64,000 nucleotides of DNA from Immundisolibacter sp049322795 (GCA_049322795.1 JBMOQH010000025.1:1-64000); one strand, 5' to 3'; positions 39,844 through 49,636 are shown, numbered from the stretch's first letter. Numbers and translations are program-made. The notes: generated by a model from the letters alone, not told the origin.

Positions 39844-40233
39844 TCACGGCTGAACGTGCGCTCCCGCCGCCACCAGCAACTCGCGCAGTACCGAGCGGTG
39901 ACAGCGCGCTTCGTCCTCGCAGTAACAGCCGATCGAGAAATCGCTGCTGGCGGACAGCGCCGCCAGCAGCGCGATGGCATGCGCATGCTCGGGCGTCGCC
40001 ATTTCGGCCCGGTACCGACGCTCGAACGCGGACCACTGCGCCGGCGATTTGGCCTGCTGGCCGAGTTTCACGGTCTCCGGGCTCGGGGCGAGATTCGGAA
40101 ACCAGACGTCGTACCAGTCCTGGCGCGCGAACTCGGCCTTCGGCACGCCCCGCGGCGGTCGGCGTACCGCACCGATGCGCACGCCTTCGTTGACCTGTCG
40201 CGGGCTGCCAAGACGCACGATACGCATCACCAT
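39844..40233 (-). CDS. DUF488 family protein
   Basis: 129 aa, cytoplasmic. Contains WYDVWFPNLAPSPETV and, near the C-terminus, IGCYCEDEARCHRSVLRELL, the Cys/His cluster of the DUF488 (YeaO-like) family, whose biochemistry is unknown. ATG 40233 has a GGAGGGGG sequence shortly upstream, a strong ribosome binding site. Divergent from lipA. Confidence 0.85.
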   Translation of the reverse strand: MVMRIVRLGSPRQVNEGVRIGAVRRPPRGVPKAEFARQDWYDVWFPNLAPSPETVKLGQQAKSPAQWSAFERRYRAEMATPEHAHAIALLAALSASSDFSIGCYCEDEARCHRSVLRELLVAAGAHVQP

Positions 40234-40388
40234 GAACTTCCCCCTCCAGGCGTGTGCTCCATCGCACCGAATGCTTTATCGAGACCGGCCGCGACCCACG
40301 ATGCGGCCTATTCCATCACCGTGGGCGGCCTGACTGGGCGGCCGGCGTAAAATCGGCACCCCGCAAGACCCTACCCCGGATTCTTCCC

Positions 40389-41333
40389 GTGACCACCTCC
40401 CGCAAGCTCGGTCAGCGCGGCCTGGACAAGGTGTCGCGCATTCCCGTGAAGGTGGAGCCGGTCGCGCAGACGCTGCGCAAGCCCGACTGGCTGCGCGTGC
40501 GCCTGCCGGCCAGCCCCAACTTCCAGCGCGTCAAGACGCTGCTGCGCGACAAGGCCCTGCACACGGTGTGCGAGGAGGCATCCTGCCCCAACATCGGCGA
40601 GTGCTTCAGCAAGGGCACCGCCACGTTCATGATCATGGGCCACAAGTGCACGCGCCGCTGCCCGTTCTGCGACGTAGCGCACGGCAGCCCGGACCCGCTC
40701 GATCCGGCGGAACCGGCGCACCTAGCCGACGCCGTGGGCACACTGGGGCTGAAGTACGTCGTCATCACCTCCGTCGACCGCGACGACCTGCCGGACCGCG
40801 GCGCCGGGCATTTCGTGGACTGCATCCGCGCCGTGCGCGAGCGCTCGCCCAGCACCACCATCGAGGTGCTGGTGCCGGACTTTCGCCACCGCATCGACGT
40901 GGCGCTCGAGATCCTCGCCGCCGCGCCGCCGGACGTGTTCAACCACAACATCGAGACCGTGCCGCGCCTGTACGCGGCGGCCCGGCCGGGGGCCGACTAC
41001 GCGGGCTCGCTCGAACTCCTCAAGCGCTGCAAGGCGCTGCTGCCGGACCTGCCGACCAAGTCCGGCCTGATGCTGGGCCTGGGCGAAACCGACGACGAGG
41101 TGCTGGCGGTGATGGCCGACCTGCGCGCGCATGACGTCGACATGCTGACCATCGGCCAGTACCTGGCGCCATCCGCGCACCACCTGCCGGTGCGCCGCTA
41201 CGTGTCGCCGGAAACCTTCGCCGAGCTGGCCGAGCACGGCCGGCAGATGGGCTTCGCCAACGTCGCCAGCGGCCCGCTGGTGCGCTCGTCCTACCATGCG
41301 GACCTGCAGGCCGCCGGCCACGCCGTGGCCTGA
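40389..41333 (+). CDS. lipA: Lipoyl synthase
   Basis: 314 aa radical SAM enzyme that inserts two sulfurs into octanoyl-lipoyl domains. The auxiliary cluster motif is CEEASCPNIGEC, the radical SAM motif is CTRRCPFCDV, and the C-terminal RSSYHAD holds the conserved serine (LVRSSYHAD). E. coli LipA is 321 aa. The frame is open upstream to 40254, but the family N-terminus begins around GTG 40389 (TTSRKLGQRGLDKVSRIPVK). lipB is not beside it. The next gene starts one base after the stop. Confidence 0.96.
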   Translation: MTTSRKLGQRGLDKVSRIPVKVEPVAQTLRKPDWLRVRLPASPNFQRVKTLLRDKALHTVCEEASCPNIGECFSKGTATFMIMGHKCTRRCPFCDVAHGSPDPLDPAEPAHLADAVGTLGLKYVVITSVDRDDLPDRGAGHFVDCIRAVRERSPSTTIEVLVPDFRHRIDVALEILAAAPPDVFNHNIETVPRLYAAARPGADYAGSLELLKRCKALLPDLPTKSGLMLGLGETDDEVLAVMADLRAHDVDMLTIGQYLAPSAHHLPVRRYVSPETFAELAEHGRQMGFANVASGPLVRSSYHADLQAAGHAVA

Positions 41334-41334
41334 G

Positions 41335-42096
41335 ATGGAGTTCCTCGCCGTCAAGACGCTGGCGGCTTTCGTGGAGCCGCCGGGCGTGTTCGTGGCGCTG
41401 CTCGCGCTGGCGACACTACTGATCAGGCGCCGACCCGCCATCGCCCGGGCCTTGTGCGTGCTCTGCATCGGGGGCCTGTTGGTGCTGTCCAACAGCATCG
41501 TCGCCAGCATGCTGCTCGACTCCCTGAACCGCTATCCACCGGCCACGCCGGCGGCGCTGCGCGATGCGCAGGCCATCGTCATCCTGGGCGGCGGCGCGCA
41601 GCGGAACCTGGTCGATTACGGCGGCGGCACGGTCAAGGCCCTGGCACTGGAGCGCCTGCGCCACGGCGCGCTGCTCGCCAAGCAGACTGGCCTGCCGGTG
41701 CTGGTGACCGACGGTGGACCCGACGACGACGTACCGGCCGCGACCTACATGGCGCAGGCGCTGACCGAGTGGGGCGTGCGCCCGCGCTGGTCGGAGACCC
41801 GCGCCCGCACCACCTACGACAACGCCCGCTACAGCCGCGACGTGCTGGCGGCCGAGGGCATCAGCCGTGTGGCGCTGGTATCGCACGGCTGGCACCTGCC
41901 GCGGGCGGTGACGATATTCGAGCACGCCGGGCTGCAGGTGGTGCCGGCGCCAACCCTGGTGCCGATCCCCAACAAGACCGGCGCGGACCTGACCGGCTGG
42001 CTGCCGGACGGGCTCGCCTTCGCGCGCTCCATGCTCGCCGTGCACGAGATCGTCGGCGGCGCCTGGTACCGCCTGCGTTACGGCAGCGGCGCATGA
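41335..42096 (+). CDS. YdcF/ElyC-like DUF218 membrane protein
   Basis: 253 aa. Two N-terminal hydrophobic segments (PPGVFVALLALATLLI and ALCVLCIGGLLVLSNSIVASMLL), then the DUF218 domain with AQAIVILGGGAQRN, LALERLRHGALLAKQTGLPVLVTDGG, ARTTYDNARYSRDVLAAEG, RVALVSHGWHLPRAVTIFE and PNKTGADLTGWLPDG. ElyC of this family acts in envelope biogenesis; YdcF binds SAM. The precise role here is unknown. ATG 41335 is one base after the lipA stop and it overlaps the Nudix gene by 4 nt. Confidence 0.87.
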   Translation: MEFLAVKTLAAFVEPPGVFVALLALATLLIRRRPAIARALCVLCIGGLLVLSNSIVASMLLDSLNRYPPATPAALRDAQAIVILGGGAQRNLVDYGGGTVKALALERLRHGALLAKQTGLPVLVTDGGPDDDVPAATYMAQALTEWGVRPRWSETRARTTYDNARYSRDVLAAEGISRVALVSHGWHLPRAVTIFEHAGLQVVPAPTLVPIPNKTGADLTGWLPDGLAFARSMLAVHEIVGGAWYRLRYGSGA

Positions 42097-42623
42097 GCGC
42101 GCCGGTGCAACCCGCCGCCACGGTGGCGCCGCTGCGCGACGGCCCGCATGGGCTCGAGGTTCTGCTGCTGCAACGCAGCCCCACGCTGGTGTTCGCGCCC
42201 GGCGCCTGGGTGTTCCCCGGCGGGCGGGTGGACGAGGCCGACCACCGGCAGGGCGCCGAGCGCGCAGCGCGCCTGGCGGCCGTGCGCGAGGCGGCCGAGG
42301 AAGCCGGCCTGCTGCTCGATCCCGACACGCTGATCGAGGTCGCCCACTGGACCACGCCGCCCGGCCAGGTGCGCCGCTATGCGACGTGGTTTTTCGTCGC
42401 CGACGCCAACCGCTGCGGCGGCGTGCGCGTGGACGGTATCGAGGCGGTCGACTACCGCTGGCTGCGCCCGGCCGATGCGCTCGCCGCCAGCCGCGAGCAT
42501 GACCTGACGCTGATCCGCCCGACCATCGCCACGCTGACCGAGCTGCAGGCATTTGCGGACGTGGCGGCGGCGCTGGCGTACTTCGCCGGGCGCACGATCC
42601 TGCGCCACACGCCCGACCGGTGA
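42093..42623 (+). CDS. Nudix hydrolase
   Basis: 176 aa. The Nudix box is recognisable with an insertion: GGRVDEADHRQGAERAARLAA then VREAAEEAGLLL, so the gap between the first Gly and the REAAEEAG element is longer than the standard GX5EX7REUXEEXGU. This long form occurs in NUDT7/NUDT8/NUDT19-like CoA or nucleotide pyrophosphatases. LQRSPTLVFAPGAWVFPGG precedes it. The substrate cannot be assigned. ATG overlaps the stop of the DUF218 gene. Confidence 0.87.
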   Translation: MSAPVQPAATVAPLRDGPHGLEVLLLQRSPTLVFAPGAWVFPGGRVDEADHRQGAERAARLAAVREAAEEAGLLLDPDTLIEVAHWTTPPGQVRRYATWFFVADANRCGGVRVDGIEAVDYRWLRPADALAASREHDLTLIRPTIATLTELQAFADVAAALAYFAGRTILRHTPDR

Positions 42624-42715
42624 CGGCGATCGGCGCTCGGCACTCGGAAGCAGGCGCGATAGATTGGCAGCCGGGCACCGACCCGGCGCGGCACGACACG
42701 CAGGAGCGAGACGAC

Positions 42716-43351
42716 ATGAGCTTGAAGGTTATCGGCGCCGGCCTTGGCCGCACCGGCACGCTGTCGCTGAAGGCGGCGCTCGAACGGCTGGGCTTCGGCC
42801 CGTGCTACCACATGACCCGCATCTTCGAGCACCTCGAGCACGGGCCGATGTGGCAGCAGTTCGCGGCCGGGACGCGCGGCGACTGGGACAGCCTGCTCGG
42901 CGACTTCAACGCCGCCGTGGACTGGCCGGCGAGCTATTTCTGGCGCGAGCTGGCGGCCTTCTACCCGCAGGCGAAGGTGATCCTCACCGTGCGCGACGCC
43001 GGGCGCTGGTTCGACAGCATCGACGGCACGCTGTTTCGCTTCATGCGGGCGGCACAGGTGCCGGACGACGATGCGGCACAGCGACAGATCGCCATGGCGC
43101 GGGACATCGTGCAGCAGCGCACGTTTGGCGACCGCATCGGCGACCGTGCCCACGTGATCGATGTATACGAGCGCCACAACCACACCGTGCAGCAGACGCT
43201 GCCGGCCGGTCGCCTGCTGACCTACGACGTGGCCGAGGGCTGGGCGCCGCTGTGCGCCTTCCTCGGCGTGCCGGTGCCGGACGAACCCTTTCCGCGCATC
43301 AACGCCCAGCAGGAACTGCTGGACCTCCACGCCGAGCGCTACAAGCTCTGA
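42716..43351 (+). CDS. Sulfotransferase family protein
   Basis: 211 aa. N-terminal nucleotide-binding P-loop-like motif MSLKVIGAGLGRTGTLSLKAAL (5'-PSB loop for PAPS), followed by LTVRDAGRWFDSI (3'-PB region, RDAxRWxxS) and YDVAEGWAPLCAFLGVPVPDEPFPR, as in the Sulfotransfer_4 family. These proteins transfer sulfate from PAPS or are uncharacterised. The ATG at 42716 with CAGGAG about 9 nt upstream is preferred over the open frame start at 42620. Fourth gene of the lipA cluster. Confidence 0.85.
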   Translation: MSLKVIGAGLGRTGTLSLKAALERLGFGPCYHMTRIFEHLEHGPMWQQFAAGTRGDWDSLLGDFNAAVDWPASYFWRELAAFYPQAKVILTVRDAGRWFDSIDGTLFRFMRAAQVPDDDAAQRQIAMARDIVQQRTFGDRIGDRAHVIDVYERHNHTVQQTLPAGRLLTYDVAEGWAPLCAFLGVPVPDEPFPRINAQQELLDLHAERYKL

Positions 43352-43374
43352 AGCCGCCCGGATGAGCGCGCCGC

Positions 43375-45048
43375 TCAGCGCACCTGCGCGCTGCCCTGGC
43401 GGCGCGGGTCGGCGGCGGCTTTCATGTCGCCGCTGGCCGGCTGCCAGGCGATGGCCTGCATGTTGCCGTAGCGGCGATCGACCGGTTTCAGCGCGTGCCC
43501 CAGCCGTTCCAGCCCGGCCCGGTCGGCGTCGGGCAAGCCCTCGGGCTCGTACTCGATCACGTCCGGCCAGAACTGGTGGTGGTAGCGGCCGGTGCTCACC
43601 CAGGCGGCCGGGTCGGCGTTGCCGTCGGCAAACGTGAGCGCGCCCAGCAGCACCATGCTGATGATGCGGCTGCCGCCCGGCGTGCCGAGCACGGCCACGG
43701 TGTGGCCGCGGCGCAGGATGGTCGGCGTCATGCTGGACAGCGGCCGCTTGCCGGGGGCGATGGCGTTGGCGTGGGCGCCGATCAGGCCGTAGGTGTTGGG
43801 GCTGCCTTCCTTGGCCGAGAAATCGTCCATCTCGTCGTTCAGCAGCACGCCGGTGCCGGGCGGCACGAAGCCCGAGCCGAACGGAATGTTGACGCTCAAG
43901 GTCGCCGACACCACGTTGCCCTGCGCGTCGACCACCGAGAAATGCGTGGTGTCGGTGCCCTCGGGGCTGGCCGGCGCGCCCGGCAGGCTGGCGCTCGGCG
44001 TGGCGCGATCGGCCCGGATGCCGGCCCGCAGGCCGGCGGCATAGTTCTTGTCGATGAGCTGCGCGATCGGCATGTCGACGAAGTCCGGGTCGCCCAGGTA
44101 CTCGGCCCGGTCGCGGTAGGCGCGGCGCATGGCCTCGACGATCAGGTGCTTGCGGGTCACGGCATCGCGCAGGTCGAGCCGGTAGCCCTCGAGGATGTTG
44201 AGCGCCGCCAGCAGCGCCACGCCGCCCGAGGACGGCGGCGGCGCCGTCAGCACGTCCATGTCGCGGTAGCGACCGCGCAGCGGCGTGCGCTCGACGACCC
44301 GGTAGTTCTTGAGGTCGTCGGCGGTCCAGGCGCCACCGGCGGCGTTGACGCCATCGACGAGCAGGCGTGCCGTCTCGCCCTCGTAGAAACCGGCCTTGCC
44401 CGAGCGCGCCAGGCGCTCCAACACGGCGGCGAGATCCTTCTGCACCAGCCGGAAGCCGGCCTTGGGCACCTCGCCGTCGTCCAGAAAAATGGCCGCCGCG
44501 GCCGGCGAGGCGGCCAGCGCGTCCTTGCGCATGCCCGTCATCTGCAGGTGGAACGCGTCCGGCTCGAAGCCGTCGTCCGCCAGGCGGATGGCTGGCGCCA
44601 GGTTGCGGGCGAGATCGAGCCGCCCGCAGCGACGCGTCAGGTCCACCAGCGCCGCGGGCTCGCCCGGAATGCCGGCGGCGAGCGGGCCGTCCAGCGAGCG
44701 CCGGCGGTCGTGCTCGCCGTCGGGGCCGAGGTACATGTCGCGCGTGGCGCTTGCCGGCGCGGTCTCGCGCGCGTCGATGAATGTCTCCTGCCCGCCGCGG
44801 CGCTGCACCAGATAGAACGCCCCGCCGCCGATACCGGAACTGACCGGCTCCACCACCGCCAGCGCGGCGGACACCGCCACCGCGGCATCGCAGGCATTGC
44901 CGCCGGCCGCCAGCACCTCGAAGCCCGCCTCGGTGGCCAGCGGATGCGCGCTGGCGATGGCGCCCAGGCGCGGCGCGCCTGCCGCCGGCAGGGCGAACAG
45001 CAGGCAGACGAAAACGACGATCAGAGTGCGCGGGACGGCGGTGGTCAC
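43375..45048 (-). CDS. ggt: Gamma-glutamyltransferase (glutathione hydrolase)
   Basis: 557 aa with signal peptide (MTTAVPRTLIVVFVCLLFALPAAGA). The Ntn-hydrolase nucleophile Thr lies in EGTDTTHFSVVDAQGNVVSATLS, where autoprocessing cuts before THFS. Other conserved sites are EPVSSGIGGGAFYLV, APPPSSGGVALLAALNIL, LNDEMDDFS and GSRIISMVLLG. It hydrolyses or transfers the gamma-glutamyl group of glutathione in the periplasm. The SDR gene lies 13 nt upstream on the same strand (45062-45844), so both may form one transcript. Confidence 0.95.
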   Translation of the reverse strand: MTTAVPRTLIVVFVCLLFALPAAGAPRLGAIASAHPLATEAGFEVLAAGGNACDAAVAVSAALAVVEPVSSGIGGGAFYLVQRRGGQETFIDARETAPASATRDMYLGPDGEHDRRRSLDGPLAAGIPGEPAALVDLTRRCGRLDLARNLAPAIRLADDGFEPDAFHLQMTGMRKDALAASPAAAAIFLDDGEVPKAGFRLVQKDLAAVLERLARSGKAGFYEGETARLLVDGVNAAGGAWTADDLKNYRVVERTPLRGRYRDMDVLTAPPPSSGGVALLAALNILEGYRLDLRDAVTRKHLIVEAMRRAYRDRAEYLGDPDFVDMPIAQLIDKNYAAGLRAGIRADRATPSASLPGAPASPEGTDTTHFSVVDAQGNVVSATLSVNIPFGSGFVPPGTGVLLNDEMDDFSAKEGSPNTYGLIGAHANAIAPGKRPLSSMTPTILRRGHTVAVLGTPGGSRIISMVLLGALTFADGNADPAAWVSTGRYHHQFWPDVIEYEPEGLPDADRAGLERLGHALKPVDRRYGNMQAIAWQPASGDMKAAADPRRQGSAQVR

Positions 45049-45061
45049 GGTGCGGGGCTCC

Positions 45062-45844
45062 TCACATGCCGGTGAAACAGGCGCCGCCGTCGACCGAGAT
45101 CATCTGGCCGGACACGAAGTCCGACAGCGCCGAGCACAAGTAGACGGCGGTGCCGACCAGGTCGTCGGCGTACTGCTCGCGGCCCAGCGAGCAGATGGCC
45201 TTCATGGCGTCGGTGATGCCCTCGGCGTGGTTCTCGCGCATGATGTCCTTGCTCGCCTGGCTCTGGATGAAGCCCGGCACCAGGGTGTTGACGCGGATGC
45301 CGGCGGGCCCGAGTTCGCGCGCCAGGCAGCGCGTCATGGTGGCCACCGCGCCCTTGCTGACCACGTAGTGCAGCAGGTTGGGATTGCCGAGCTGGATGGT
45401 GTTGGACGAGATGTTGACGATCTTGCCGTAGCCCTGCCGGCGCATGGCCGGCACCACCGCCTTGCAGGCGTGCCAGGTGCCGGTGACGTTGATGGCCATC
45501 ATGCGCTGCCAGGCGTCCTCGCCGATCTCGTCGAACGCCAGCATGCGCGCCCCCTCGGTGTGGGCGCTCGGGCCGAACATGGCGGCATTGTTGATGATGC
45601 CGTCGATGCGCCCGTAAGCCGCGAGCGTGGCCTCGGCCATGGCGCTGCAGCTCGCCATGTCGGTGACGTCGAGCGGCACGCCGGTGCCGCGGCCGCCGAG
45701 CAGGCCGATGGTCTCGCCGCAATCGAGAATGTCCGCCGCGACCACCGTGGCGCCGGCCTCGGCGAGACCCTTGGCGTAGGCCTGGCCGATGCCGCGGGCG
45801 GCGCCGGTGACGATGATGACCCGGCCGTCGAGTAGTGCGCTCAT
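45062..45844 (-). CDS. SDR-family NAD(P)-dependent oxidoreductase
   Basis: 260 aa classical short-chain dehydrogenase with all active residues: cofactor TGAARGIG, NNAAMFG, catalytic Ser in NISSN, HYVVSKGAV (Tyr-x-x-x-Lys), and C-terminal SGQMISVDGGACFTGM. The reaction could be on a hydroxy/keto alicyclic or aromatic compound. ATG 45844 has GGAGGAG shortly upstream, much better than earlier in-frame starts. Together with ggt on the minus strand, opposite to the indolepyruvate oxidoreductase gene. Confidence 0.9.
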   Translation of the reverse strand: MSALLDGRVIIVTGAARGIGQAYAKGLAEAGATVVAADILDCGETIGLLGGRGTGVPLDVTDMASCSAMAEATLAAYGRIDGIINNAAMFGPSAHTEGARMLAFDEIGEDAWQRMMAINVTGTWHACKAVVPAMRRQGYGKIVNISSNTIQLGNPNLLHYVVSKGAVATMTRCLARELGPAGIRVNTLVPGFIQSQASKDIMRENHAEGITDAMKAICSLGREQYADDLVGTAVYLCSALSDFVSGQMISVDGGACFTGM

Positions 45845-46073
45845 GGTTTCTCCTCCTGGTTCGCCGCCAAGCGGGCAGGGGCAGTCTAACTGCCACCAAG
45901 GAACGTCTGGACAGCGCCGGATATTCCGCGCGCCACGGATGGCGCGGTCGCGGATCAAGCGCGTCCGTGCTCGGTCCGGCGGTGCCCTGACGCCGCGTTG
46001 GCGCTCACCTGAACGCGGCGTTACGCTTGCATGCCCCACCCACGGCCTCGATGAGACCACCGCGGAGCCCCGC

Positions 46074-49000
46074 ATGAGCCTGTTGCCGGTCAGCCTCGAC
46101 GACAAATACGCGCAGCCCCACGGACGGGTGCTGGTGTCCGCCACGCAGGCACTGACGCGGCTGCTGCTGGAGCAGCGGGTGCGCGACCAGGCGGCCGGTC
46201 TGAACACGGCCGGCTACGTGTCCGGCTACCGCGGCTCGCCGCTCGGCACGCTCGACAAGGCCCTGTGGGACGCCGGCGAGCACCTCAAGGCGCACCACGT
46301 GGTGTTCCGCCCGGGCGTGAACGAGGACCTCGCCGCCACCGCCATCTGGGGCACGCAGCAACTGGCGGTGTTCGAAGGCGCCCGCTACGACGGCGTCTAC
46401 GCCCTGTGGTACGGCAAGGGCCCGGGCGTGGAGCGCAGCGGCGACGCCCTGCATCATGCCAACCTGGCCGGCACGGCGCCGCGCGGCGGTGTGCTGATGG
46501 CGGTCGGCGACGATCCGGTGTGCCACTCGTCCACCGTGCCGCAGCAGAGCGAGTTCGCGCTCATGGCCGCCGGCATTCCGGTGCTGGCCGCCGGCAGCGT
46601 GCAGGAGGTGTACGACCTGGGTCTCGCCGGCCTTGCGCTGTCGCGCTTCTCGGGCGTGTGGGTCGGGCTGAAACTGGTGACGGACATCGCCGAGTCGACC
46701 GCCGTCATCGATCTCGATTCACCCGCCAGCCGGGTGGTCATTCCCGCCGATTTCGTCATGCCGCCCGACGGCGTGCACCTGCGCGTGCCGGACTGGCCCA
46801 CCTTCCAGGAAGAGCGCCTCATGCGCTACCGCCTGCCGGCGCTGCAGGCGGCGGTGCGCGCCAGTGGCCTCGACCGCGTGACGCTGGCCAGCCCGCGGCG
46901 GCGTCTGGGCATCGTCGCGTTTGGCAAGGCGCACGAGGACCTGCGTCAGGCGCTGCTGGACCTGGGTCTCGACGAGCGTCAGGCGGCGGATCTGGGCATC
47001 AGCGTCTACAAGCCGGCGCTGATCTGGCCGCTGGAGCCCGACGGGCTGCGTGCCTTCGCGGACGGAAACGAAGAGCTGCTGGTGGTCGAGGAAGGCCGTG
47101 CCATCCTGGAAGGCCAGATCAAGGACCTGTTGTTCGCGCTGCCGGACGCGCGCCGGCCGCGCGTGCTCGGCAAGCGCGATTCTGACGGCCGCGTGCTGTT
47201 CCCGGACCATGGGGAACTCACACCGCGCGCCATCGCCCGCGTGCTCGGCGCGCGCCTCGCGCCGCTCGCCCCGCAGGGCGGCATGGACAGCCGCCTCGCG
47301 CTGCTCGAAGGCCAGCGCGAGCGCTCGCGCGGCTATCAGGCCAAATTCCAGCGCACGCCGTATTTCTGCTCCGGCTGCCCGCACAACACCGGCACGCGCA
47401 TTCCGGACGGCAGCGTGGCGCTGGCCGGCATCGGCTGCCACTTCATGGCCCAGCGCATGGAGCGCAACACCAAGACTTGGACCCACATGGGCGCCGAGGG
47501 CGTGAGCTGGGTCGGCATGGCGCCGTTCACGGACTTGAAGCACGTGTTCGTGAACCTCGGCGACGGCACCTATTACCACTCCGGCCTGCTGGCCATCCGC
47601 CAGGCCGTGGCCGCCGGCGTGAACGTCACCTACAAGATTCTCTACAACGACGCCGTCGCCATGACCGGCGGCCAGCCTGTTGACGGCCCGATCAGCGTGA
47701 CGCAGATCACCCACCAGCTGCACGGCGAGGGCGTGCAGCGCATCGCCGTGGTGTCCGACGGGCCGGAGAAGTTCAACCGCCGCGATTTTGCCGGGGGCAC
47801 CACCCTCGACCACCGCGACCGCCTCGATGCCGTGCAGCGGGAGCTGCGCGAGTATCCCGGCGTGTCGGTGCTGATCTACGAGCAGACCTGCGGCACCGAA
47901 AAGCGCCGCCGGCGCAAGCGCGGCAAGCTCGCCGAGCCGGAAAAGCGGGTGTTCATCAACGACCGCGTGTGCGAGGGCTGCGGCGACTGCTCGGTGAAGT
48001 CGAACTGCCTGTCGGTGCTGCCGCTCGAAACCGAGTTCGGCCGCAAGCGCGCCATCGATCAGTCCGCCTGCAACAAGGACTATTCCTGCGTGAAGGGCTT
48101 CTGCCCGAGCTTCGTCACCGTGCACGGCGGCGGGCTCGTCCGCCGGCGCGGCAACACCGTGCCCGCCGCGCTGTTCGCCAGCCTGCCCGAGCCCAGCGTG
48201 GTGCGGCGCGACGGCGCGCACGCGATGTTGATCGCCGGCATCGGCGGCATGGGCGTGGTCACGGCCAGCCAGCTGCTCGCCACCGCCGCGCACATGGAGG
48301 GCCGATACGCGGTGACGCTGGACGAGACCGGTCTGTCGCAGAAATTCGGGTCCGTGTTCAGCAACATACAGATCGCCGAACGGGCCGCCGACCTGCACGC
48401 CGCGCGCGTCGGCGACGGCAACGCCGACCTGCTGCTGGGCCCGGATCTGGTCACCTGCGCCAGCGAGAAGGTGATGGCCAAGGTCCGCGCCGGCCACACG
48501 GCGGCGGTGGTCAACACCTACGAACAGATGACCGGCGACTTCACACGCCAGCCGGACATGGCGCTGCCGGGCGGCGATCTCAAACACGCCGTGAGCGACT
48601 TCTGCGGCGACGGCAACGCGCATTTCGTGGATGCGACGCGCCTGTCGCAGCAGCTGATCGGCGACAGCATCGGCGCCAACCTGTTCCTGCTCGGCTACGC
48701 CTGCCAGCGCGGCCTGCTGCCGGTGTCGGCCAGCGCCATCGAGCGCGCCATCGCGCTCAACGGCGTGTCGGTCGACGGCAACACCAACATCTTCCGCTGG
48801 GGCCGGCTGTACGCCGTGCAGCCGCGGCAGGTGGAGGACATCGCCGCCGCCGGCCACACGGTCGGCCGCGCCGAGCAGTTCTCGCACGACCTGCCGAGCC
48901 TGGTCGCGCGGCGCGTGGACGACCTCACCGCCTACCAGAACGCCGCCTACGCGGCCCGCTACCGGGCGCTGGTGGAGCGCGTCGAGCAGGCCGAGAAAAC

Positions 49001-49544
49001 CCGCGCCCGCGGCATGACCGGCCTTGCCGAGACCGTCGCCCGCAACTTCTACAAGCTCATGGCCTACAAGGACGAGTACGAGGTGGCGCGGCTCTATACC
49101 GACGGCGAGTTCCTGGCCAAGCTGCGCGAGACCTTCGCCGGCGACACGCGCCTTCGCGTGCATCTCGCGCCGCCGCTGCTGGCGCGGCGCGATCCGGCGA
49201 GCGGCGAGCTGCAAAAACGCGAATACGGCGCCTGGATGCTGACCGCGATGCGCGGCCTCGCGAGGTTCAGGTTCCTGCGCGGCAGCCTGCTCGATCCGTT
49301 TGGCCATACCGCCGAACGCCGCATGGAACGGCGCCTGATCGACGACTACGAGCGCACGGTCGACGCGCTGCTGGCCGGCCTCGACCACGACAACCACGCA
49401 CTTGCCGTCGAGATCGCCGGCCTGCCGCAGCAGATGCGCGGTTTTGGCCACATCAAGGAAGCGAACGTCGCCAGGACCAAATCGCTCGAGTCCGAACTCA
49501 TGGCGCGCTTCACGGCGCCGCGGCAGGAACGCGCCGCCGCCTGA
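46074..49544 (+). CDS. Indolepyruvate ferredoxin oxidoreductase, fused alpha/gamma subunits
   Basis: 1156-aa single-chain 2-ketoacid:acceptor oxidoreductase, as in proteobacterial indolepyruvate oxidoreductases. N-terminal pyrimidine/TPP domains (SGYRGSPLGTLDKAL, GKGPGVERSGDALHHAN), TPP site near residue 495 (LGDGTYYHSG), a ferredoxin-like cysteine segment at ~632-680 (CEGCGDCSVKSNC and CNKDYSCVKGFCP), then the gamma-type domain (~720 on: IAGIGGMGVVTASQLLATAA) and a C-terminal extension (KRARGMT...). It oxidatively decarboxylates arylpyruvates to aryl-acetyl-CoA with ferredoxin. Substrate range could be any aromatic 2-oxo acid. ATG 46074 has weak SD GGAG. Confidence 0.92.
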   Translation: MSLLPVSLDDKYAQPHGRVLVSATQALTRLLLEQRVRDQAAGLNTAGYVSGYRGSPLGTLDKALWDAGEHLKAHHVVFRPGVNEDLAATAIWGTQQLAVFEGARYDGVYALWYGKGPGVERSGDALHHANLAGTAPRGGVLMAVGDDPVCHSSTVPQQSEFALMAAGIPVLAAGSVQEVYDLGLAGLALSRFSGVWVGLKLVTDIAESTAVIDLDSPASRVVIPADFVMPPDGVHLRVPDWPTFQEERLMRYRLPALQAAVRASGLDRVTLASPRRRLGIVAFGKAHEDLRQALLDLGLDERQAADLGISVYKPALIWPLEPDGLRAFADGNEELLVVEEGRAILEGQIKDLLFALPDARRPRVLGKRDSDGRVLFPDHGELTPRAIARVLGARLAPLAPQGGMDSRLALLEGQRERSRGYQAKFQRTPYFCSGCPHNTGTRIPDGSVALAGIGCHFMAQRMERNTKTWTHMGAEGVSWVGMAPFTDLKHVFVNLGDGTYYHSGLLAIRQAVAAGVNVTYKILYNDAVAMTGGQPVDGPISVTQITHQLHGEGVQRIAVVSDGPEKFNRRDFAGGTTLDHRDRLDAVQRELREYPGVSVLIYEQTCGTEKRRRRKRGKLAEPEKRVFINDRVCEGCGDCSVKSNCLSVLPLETEFGRKRAIDQSACNKDYSCVKGFCPSFVTVHGGGLVRRRGNTVPAALFASLPEPSVVRRDGAHAMLIAGIGGMGVVTASQLLATAAHMEGRYAVTLDETGLSQKFGSVFSNIQIAERAADLHAARVGDGNADLLLGPDLVTCASEKVMAKVRAGHTAAVVNTYEQMTGDFTRQPDMALPGGDLKHAVSDFCGDGNAHFVDATRLSQQLIGDSIGANLFLLGYACQRGLLPVSASAIERAIALNGVSVDGNTNIFRWGRLYAVQPRQVEDIAAAGHTVGRAEQFSHDLPSLVARRVDDLTAYQNAAYAARYRALVERVEQAEKTRARGMTGLAETVARNFYKLMAYKDEYEVARLYTDGEFLAKLRETFAGDTRLRVHLAPPLLARRDPASGELQKREYGAWMLTAMRGLARFRFLRGSLLDPFGHTAERRMERRLIDDYERTVDALLAGLDHDNHALAVEIAGLPQQMRGFGHIKEANVARTKSLESELMARFTAPRQERAAA

Positions 49545-49553
49545 TGCCGCGCG

Positions 49554-49582
49554 TTGTCCGAACGTCCGTTATCGCGTAGATT
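49554..49582 (+). promoter_or_regulatory. Sigma70-like promoter of the 49.6-kb locus
   Basis: TTGTCC (-35, 49554-49559) and TAGATT (-10, 49577-49582) are separated by exactly 17 nt and end 54 nt before ATG 49637. It would drive the beta-propeller/dienelactone hydrolase/DUF1302/DUF1329 set. Match is by consensus only. Confidence 0.55.
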
Positions 49583-49636
49583 CCCGCGCCTGCCTGCGCA
49601 AAAGACACTGCGCGGCGCCATGTTACGGAGGAGAAA

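Noticed and set aside
45845..46073. Operator or small gene in the divergent spacer
   Set aside because: Only a short GCGCCA-like hairpin was found; no convincing promoter, operator or frame.
46719..49451. 910-aa minus-strand open frame
   Set aside because: Composition (His/Gln/Ala/Gly/Val rich) is typical of an antisense shadow of the GC-rich indolepyruvate oxidoreductase gene; no domain is recognisable.
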